This document shows, piece after piece, positions 41,760-45,276 of a DNA stretch of 45,276 bases. Positions within the stretch are counted from its first letter, which is position 1. Each line of letters begins with the position of its first letter. A model generated the notes under the pieces. The model was not told the origin of the DNA and searched no databases. It saw only the letters and a list, made by a program, of their open reading frames with translations. Source of the DNA: an uncultured Bacteroidia bacterium (GTDB taxonomy: Bacteria; Bacteroidota; Bacteroidia; Bacteroidales; UBA932). The position numbers and the translations under genes were made by a program. The stretch lies in assembly GCA_902772985.1 (NCBI GenBank), contig CACYCP010000022.1, forward strand, positions 1 to 45,276. The letters are read 5' to 3'.

Positions 41760-42364
41760 TTGATAAGACCGGCGCGCTTTCCGAAATCGATGATATATTC
41801 AGCCGTACCGTCAATTCCAAGGATGGAACTGTCCAGGCACAGCTGGTAGTTGGATGCTTTGCCCCATTCCCCGAAGGTATAATAATTATAATAAGTCTCG
41901 CGGGTACGGTCTTTCTTTCGCATCAGCTTTTCGGCCTCGTAGGGCGTCAGGCCCTCGATTTCGCAAAGGCGGTTGATGCGGAAATCCCAAGGGGCGCAGA
42001 TGAATACGTTCAGGCAGGGGAGTTCCCGGAGGATGTAGTCGGCGCAACGGCCGATGATAATGGCGTCGCCATCATCGGCAATCTTCCGGATGACTTCGCT
42101 CTGGATGTTGAATAGGGTGTTGTCGTTCATGTAGCCGCTGTTCAGGTAGGAAAGCCTTCCCGAAGCGAAGAAGCTGGACACCGAAAACAGGCTCTTTTCC
42201 TCGCCAGTGTCGAAAAGGGTCTTGGAGTAGCCGTTTTCTACTGCCGCCTTGGAAATGAGCTCGTTGTCGTAAACCGGAATTCCGAGGCGTGCACCCACTG
42301 CCTTGGCAATGTAGCCGCCTCCGCTGCCGAATTGGCGGCCCACGTTGATGATGGTGTTACTCAT
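41756..42364 (-). CDS. Cytidylate kinase-like family protein
   Basis: A protein of 202 residues. It has a glycine-rich P-loop (GRQFGSGGGYIAKAVGARLG) and GIPVYDNELISKAAVENG, as in the cytidylate-kinase-like family that is separate from Cmk. A later ADYILRELPCLNVFICAP and RKKDRTRETYYNYYTFGEWG fit the lid and base-binding regions. The true substrate of these proteins is not established; a nucleotide kinase role is inferred. The real cmk is present at 18414-19130, so this is not the housekeeping enzyme. Start and stop overlap both neighbours by 4 bases, which ties it to the MATE exporter and the serine hydrolase. Confidence 0.85.
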   Translation of the reverse strand: MSNTIINVGRQFGSGGGYIAKAVGARLGIPVYDNELISKAAVENGYSKTLFDTGEEKSLFSVSSFFASGRLSYLNSGYMNDNTLFNIQSEVIRKIADDGDAIIIGRCADYILRELPCLNVFICAPWDFRINRLCEIEGLTPYEAEKLMRKKDRTRETYYNYYTFGEWGKASNYQLCLDSSILGIDGTAEYIIDFGKRAGLIK

Positions 42365-43767
42365 ATTTGTCCTCCTAATATGCTGGGATCGTCGCCGTCC
42401 TTGAGCCGTCCAAGTTTAAGCAGAAGGTTCCAGGCGAGGGCTCCCGTGATTATTGCCGATAATGTATCTGAAATTGGGAAACTTAGCCATACTCCTTCCT
42501 CCGACTCCAATAAGGCCGGAAGAAGGTAAATGCAGGGAAGCAGGAAAAGGAGCTGCCTTGAAAGGGATAGAAAAATGGACTTTTTCACCATTCCCAGACA
42601 TTGGAAAAGGTTGGTGGTGACCATCTGGAAACCCACGATGGCAAATGCCGCATTCGTTATCCGGAGGCCTCTGGATGCCTTTTCCACAAGGAGCGGGTCT
42701 TCCGTGAAAATCATTGCGCATTGTCTGGACAGGAAGAAAGAGACAATGAAGCCTAAAAACGTTACCAGCGATGCCCAGGCCGCGGTTTTTACATAAACCT
42801 CCTTTACTCTGGCATACTGCCTTGCGCCGTAATTATAGCCGGCTATGGGCTGCATCCCCTGGTTGAATCCCATCACAATCATTATGAAAAGGAAGGAAAG
42901 GCGGTTCACTATTCCACAGGCTCCGATAGCCATGTCTCCTCCCCATTTCCCCAATTGCTGGTTAACGAAAAGGACCACAATGCAGCTTGCAAGGTTCATA
43001 AGGAAGGGGCCCATTCCGATTGCCAGGGAATCCATTGCAATCCTCCAGTCAACGCGGAAAATCTTGAGCGAACGCGGCAGGTGCAGGAAGCGCTTCTGGT
43101 TCAGGAAATAACGCATGGTATAGGCCAGGGCCATGCACTGGCAAAGCACGGTTGCAATTGCCGCCCCGCGGATTCCCATCCCCAACGTAAAGATGAAAAT
43201 GGGGTCCAGGATTGCGTTGGAAGTCACCGTGAAAAGAGTTAGTCCCATTGCCAGTTTGGGATTTCCGGACGATCGCACAATCGCGTTCAGGCCGAAGTAC
43301 AGATGGGTTACGGCATTGCCGATAGCAATGATTGTCATATAGTCCCTTGCGAAGGGAAGCGTTGCGTCCGAAGCTCCGAAAAAGCGCAGGATGGGATCCA
43401 TCCACAGTAGTGTTACCAGCGTGAAAACGATGCCGGTAATGATATTCAGGGTGACGTCGTTGCAAAGGACCTTACTGGCGGTACCGTAGTTTTTCTGCCC
43501 CAGCAGGACCGATATCATGGTGGCCGCACCAACTCCCACCAGCGTGCCGAAAGCGGTGGAGATGTTCATCAGGGGGAAGGTGACGGCAAGGCCTGCTATG
43601 GAAAGGGAGCCCACATCGGGAATATGGCCTATGTAAACGCTGTCAACCATATTGTACAGCGACGAGGCCGTCATTGCAATTATGCCGGGGATGGCATACT
43701 GCTTGATGAGGGCCCCGATGGGCTTTGTGCCCAGTTCGGTGGGAATCGATGTCCCGCCGCCTGTCAT
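42361..43767 (-). CDS. MATE-family efflux transporter
   Basis: A protein of 468 residues with about 12 hydrophobic segments in two similar halves, as in MATE exporters. Typical features include LIKQYAIPGIIAMTASSLYNMVDSVYIGH near the N terminus, GVGAATMISVLLGQKNYGTA, and the second-half copy MGFNQGMQPIAGYNYGARQYARV. MATE proteins export drugs or metabolites from the cytoplasm in exchange for sodium or protons. Substrates cannot be predicted. It overlaps the upstream FKBP gene and the downstream kinase-like gene by 4 bases each. Confidence 0.92.
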   Translation of the reverse strand: MTGGGTSIPTELGTKPIGALIKQYAIPGIIAMTASSLYNMVDSVYIGHIPDVGSLSIAGLAVTFPLMNISTAFGTLVGVGAATMISVLLGQKNYGTASKVLCNDVTLNIITGIVFTLVTLLWMDPILRFFGASDATLPFARDYMTIIAIGNAVTHLYFGLNAIVRSSGNPKLAMGLTLFTVTSNAILDPIFIFTLGMGIRGAAIATVLCQCMALAYTMRYFLNQKRFLHLPRSLKIFRVDWRIAMDSLAIGMGPFLMNLASCIVVLFVNQQLGKWGGDMAIGACGIVNRLSFLFIMIVMGFNQGMQPIAGYNYGARQYARVKEVYVKTAAWASLVTFLGFIVSFFLSRQCAMIFTEDPLLVEKASRGLRITNAAFAIVGFQMVTTNLFQCLGMVKKSIFLSLSRQLLFLLPCIYLLPALLESEEGVWLSFPISDTLSAIITGALAWNLLLKLGRLKDGDDPSILGGQI

Positions 43768-44792
43768 AGAAGTTCCAGTTCGAAACAGAGCGGGGAGTAT
43801 GGCGGAATTATGTAACCGCTGCCGCTGTTGGTGTAGCCAAGGTCGGAAATGAAAATTGCAGTCCCTTTCTGTCCTACCCAGTACATCAGGCTCAGGGCGC
43901 CCTTGAATCCGTCTATCAGGGAGTCGCTGCCATTCATGCCTATGCCGCTATAAGTTTCGCTGTAGTTGACCGTGACGGGAGAGTAGGATTTTCCGGAATC
44001 ATAAATACCGGCGTCTTTCGCCTTTTTCGAATCCGTGGTGTCGAAAATCTGGCCGTTCAGAAGATACCCGGTGTAGTTCATCGTTATCATTGTATCCCTT
44101 GCGAACTTGGTCTTGCCCGCGAAGGCCGATGAATCGGTAATGAACCAGAAGGTTCCATCCTTTTCTATGGAAGAGTCGAAAGTGGAAGGATTGACGGAAG
44201 GGGAGAACACCCGGTTGACGTAATTGCGTATGCTGTCTTTCTGGAAGGTGCCGATGTCCTTGGTCTGGCCGTGCAGTTTGATGGTGTAAATGAGGGTCGA
44301 GGTGCCGGTACTCTTCTTGATGTACTCATCCTGTGTGGAGTATCTGGAAGTGGTTGTGAGCCAGGAAGGAACGATGGCGGTGCGGGTTCCTCCGACCTTC
44401 ATCCCTTCCAGTATGGCATCAACTCCTGCATAGCTGCTGCTCTCTCCGGTTGCGAAGAATTTCGGCCCGTAATAATTGCCCTTGGCATATGTTCCAAGCT
44501 GCTTGCTCAAATTCTCGTCGCAGGTAGAACTGATTTCTCCGGAAATGAAGCGGATGGTGGTTTCGGCATAGGTGTAGCCAAGGCTGGAATCCCAGGCGGC
44601 GCCGTCTCCGGGAGTGTCTTCCAGGATGTAGATTCCGGATTTTTCCGGCGTTAGTCCGGGATAAAACTCATTCATCCACGCTTCCAGGTATTGCTTGGCG
44701 ATTTCGCCTGTTGAAAGGGACGAATCTTTTGCGCAGGAAAGTGCGAGCGAAGCCGCAAGCGCAAGGAAAAGGTATTTGTAATTCTTATTCAT
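43764..44792 (-). CDS. Lipoprotein with two FKBP-type prolyl isomerase domains
   Basis: A protein of 342 residues. A lipoprotein signal ends in LALSC, so Cys20 is lipidated. The C-terminal domain is a clear FKBP fold: TMITMNYTGYLLNGQIFDTT, GSDSLIDGFKGALSLMYWVGQKGTAIFISDLGY and IIPPYSPLCFELELL. The N-terminal half has a weaker second copy with AGVDAILEGMKVGGTRTAIVPSWL and STLIYTIKLHG. FKBP domains speed prolyl isomerisation and act as chaperones; here in the periplasm or at the outer membrane. It overlaps the upstream FKBP-like gene by 8 bases. Confidence 0.88.
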   Translation of the reverse strand: MNKNYKYLFLALAASLALSCAKDSSLSTGEIAKQYLEAWMNEFYPGLTPEKSGIYILEDTPGDGAAWDSSLGYTYAETTIRFISGEISSTCDENLSKQLGTYAKGNYYGPKFFATGESSSYAGVDAILEGMKVGGTRTAIVPSWLTTTSRYSTQDEYIKKSTGTSTLIYTIKLHGQTKDIGTFQKDSIRNYVNRVFSPSVNPSTFDSSIEKDGTFWFITDSSAFAGKTKFARDTMITMNYTGYLLNGQIFDTTDSKKAKDAGIYDSGKSYSPVTVNYSETYSGIGMNGSDSLIDGFKGALSLMYWVGQKGTAIFISDLGYTNSGSGYIIPPYSPLCFELELL

Positions 44793-45276
44793 TGTCTATT
44801 TTGTCAATCCAAACTTGGTAAACCAGGGCTGATCTTGCAGGAATCGTGCCTCGCTCCACTTTTCCGAAGGCATATTGTCCGGTAAAAAGGATAAAAGCTT
44901 CATCCTTCTTTTGAACGCCAATCAGGCCTTTGGCGAGTCCGTCCACCAGGCTTTTGTCCACAGTCAGTGTGTCCAGCTTGTACTGGCTGCTGTCCGAAAG
45001 GCTCCAGCCTGCCGCTTTTGCAACTTCCTTGCGGTTGGTGGAAACCAGGTTGGAAGTGCTTATGGAGGCGCTGGAAAGTACGTAGCAGGCATAATGCAGG
45101 GCTACCCTTCCACCCCAACGCAGGGTATCCTCGCCATTCCTGACCAGGGTATCATTAATGGTAAGGCGGTAAGAGCCTTCATTTCTGGAGAGGGTGGCAG
45201 TGGGGTCGACTGCCATCTTGCTGCGGATAAAACTTTCGATAAAGCCGGCCTGCCTGTCATAGGTTGTCTGGATGGA
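44785..45276 (-). CDS. FKBP-like protein, C-terminal part (starts outside the window)
   Basis: The frame stays open to the last base of the window. The visible 163 residues begin IQTTYDRQAGFIESFIRSKMAVDPTATL; an internal Met at 45216 is not the start. The C-terminal part resembles an FKBP domain, with RVALHYACYVLSS, then LVDGLAKGLIGVQKKDEAFILFTGQYAFGK and SALVYQVWIDKI. The classic active-site aromatic residues are only partly kept, so it may be a chaperone without strong isomerase activity. It is the first visible gene of the operon that continues to 40515. Confidence 0.75.
   Translation of the reverse strand, partial: SIQTTYDRQAGFIESFIRSKMAVDPTATLSRNEGSYRLTINDTLVRNGEDTLRWGGRVALHYACYVLSSASISTSNLVSTNRKEVAKAAGWSLSDSSQYKLDTLTVDKSLVDGLAKGLIGVQKKDEAFILFTGQYAFGKVERGTIPARSALVYQVWIDKIDNE

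Overview
The window looks like a chromosomal segment from a member of the Bacteroidales, probably an uncultured gut lineage. Evidence for the phylum is broad. The promoters I can find follow the Bacteroidetes pattern (TTTG, about 19-21 bases, TAnnTTTG). Several families are typical of the phylum (DUF4783, PspC/PadR pairs, FN3-type surface lipoproteins, NtrY/NtrX-like regulators). Housekeeping genes such as rpmH, rsmG, polA, efp, ettA and prmA show that this is chromosome rather than plasmid or phage. Most of the window is GC-rich. One block (about 36.6-40.5 kb) is clearly AT-rich.

Layout. 0-7 kb: the start of a class I fumarase, a PspC-PadR-PspC envelope cassette, a dcuB-aspA operon for C4-dicarboxylate metabolism, a YkvA-like protein and an AGCS amino-acid symporter. 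7-13 kb: a secreted alpha/beta hydrolase; a Fic protein with an N-terminal DNA-binding domain, its own apparent operator and a run of 12 A inside the gene; a repeat-rich stretch with tRNA-Leu(UAG); and a small operon of beta-barrel protein, lipoprotein hydrolase and lipoprotein. 13-25 kb: prmA, a giant AsmA-like protein and a sigma-54-type response regulator without a DNA-binding domain on the minus strand; cmk-ispH on the plus strand; then efp, an NtrY-like kinase and rlmH. 25-29 kb: DUF4783 protein, a GPH sugar symporter, a RAYT-type transposase unit bracketed by 105-base palindromic repeats, and rpmH. 29-36.6 kb: rsmG, an ECF sigma factor, polA with a small coupled gene, a chimeric deletion remnant, an N-acylglucosamine 2-epimerase and ettA. 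36.6-40.5 kb: an AT-rich island with a six-repeat FN3 lipoprotein and a DUF2971-like gene. 40.5-45.3 kb: a tightly overlapping operon of two FKBP-type lipoproteins, MATE exporter, cytidylate-kinase-like protein and serine hydrolase.

The most interesting system is the RAYT unit at 26741-28558. A REP-associated HUH transposase and a winged-helix-like protein of unknown function sit between two direct copies of a 105-base nested palindrome, and a third, inverted copy lies 6 kb away. The last codons and stop of the transposase gene lie inside one repeat. The second notable system is the Fic gene. A perfect 16-base palindrome lies between the two promoter boxes, and a run of 12 A separates its DNA-binding and Fic domains, so slippage could uncouple repressor from enzyme.
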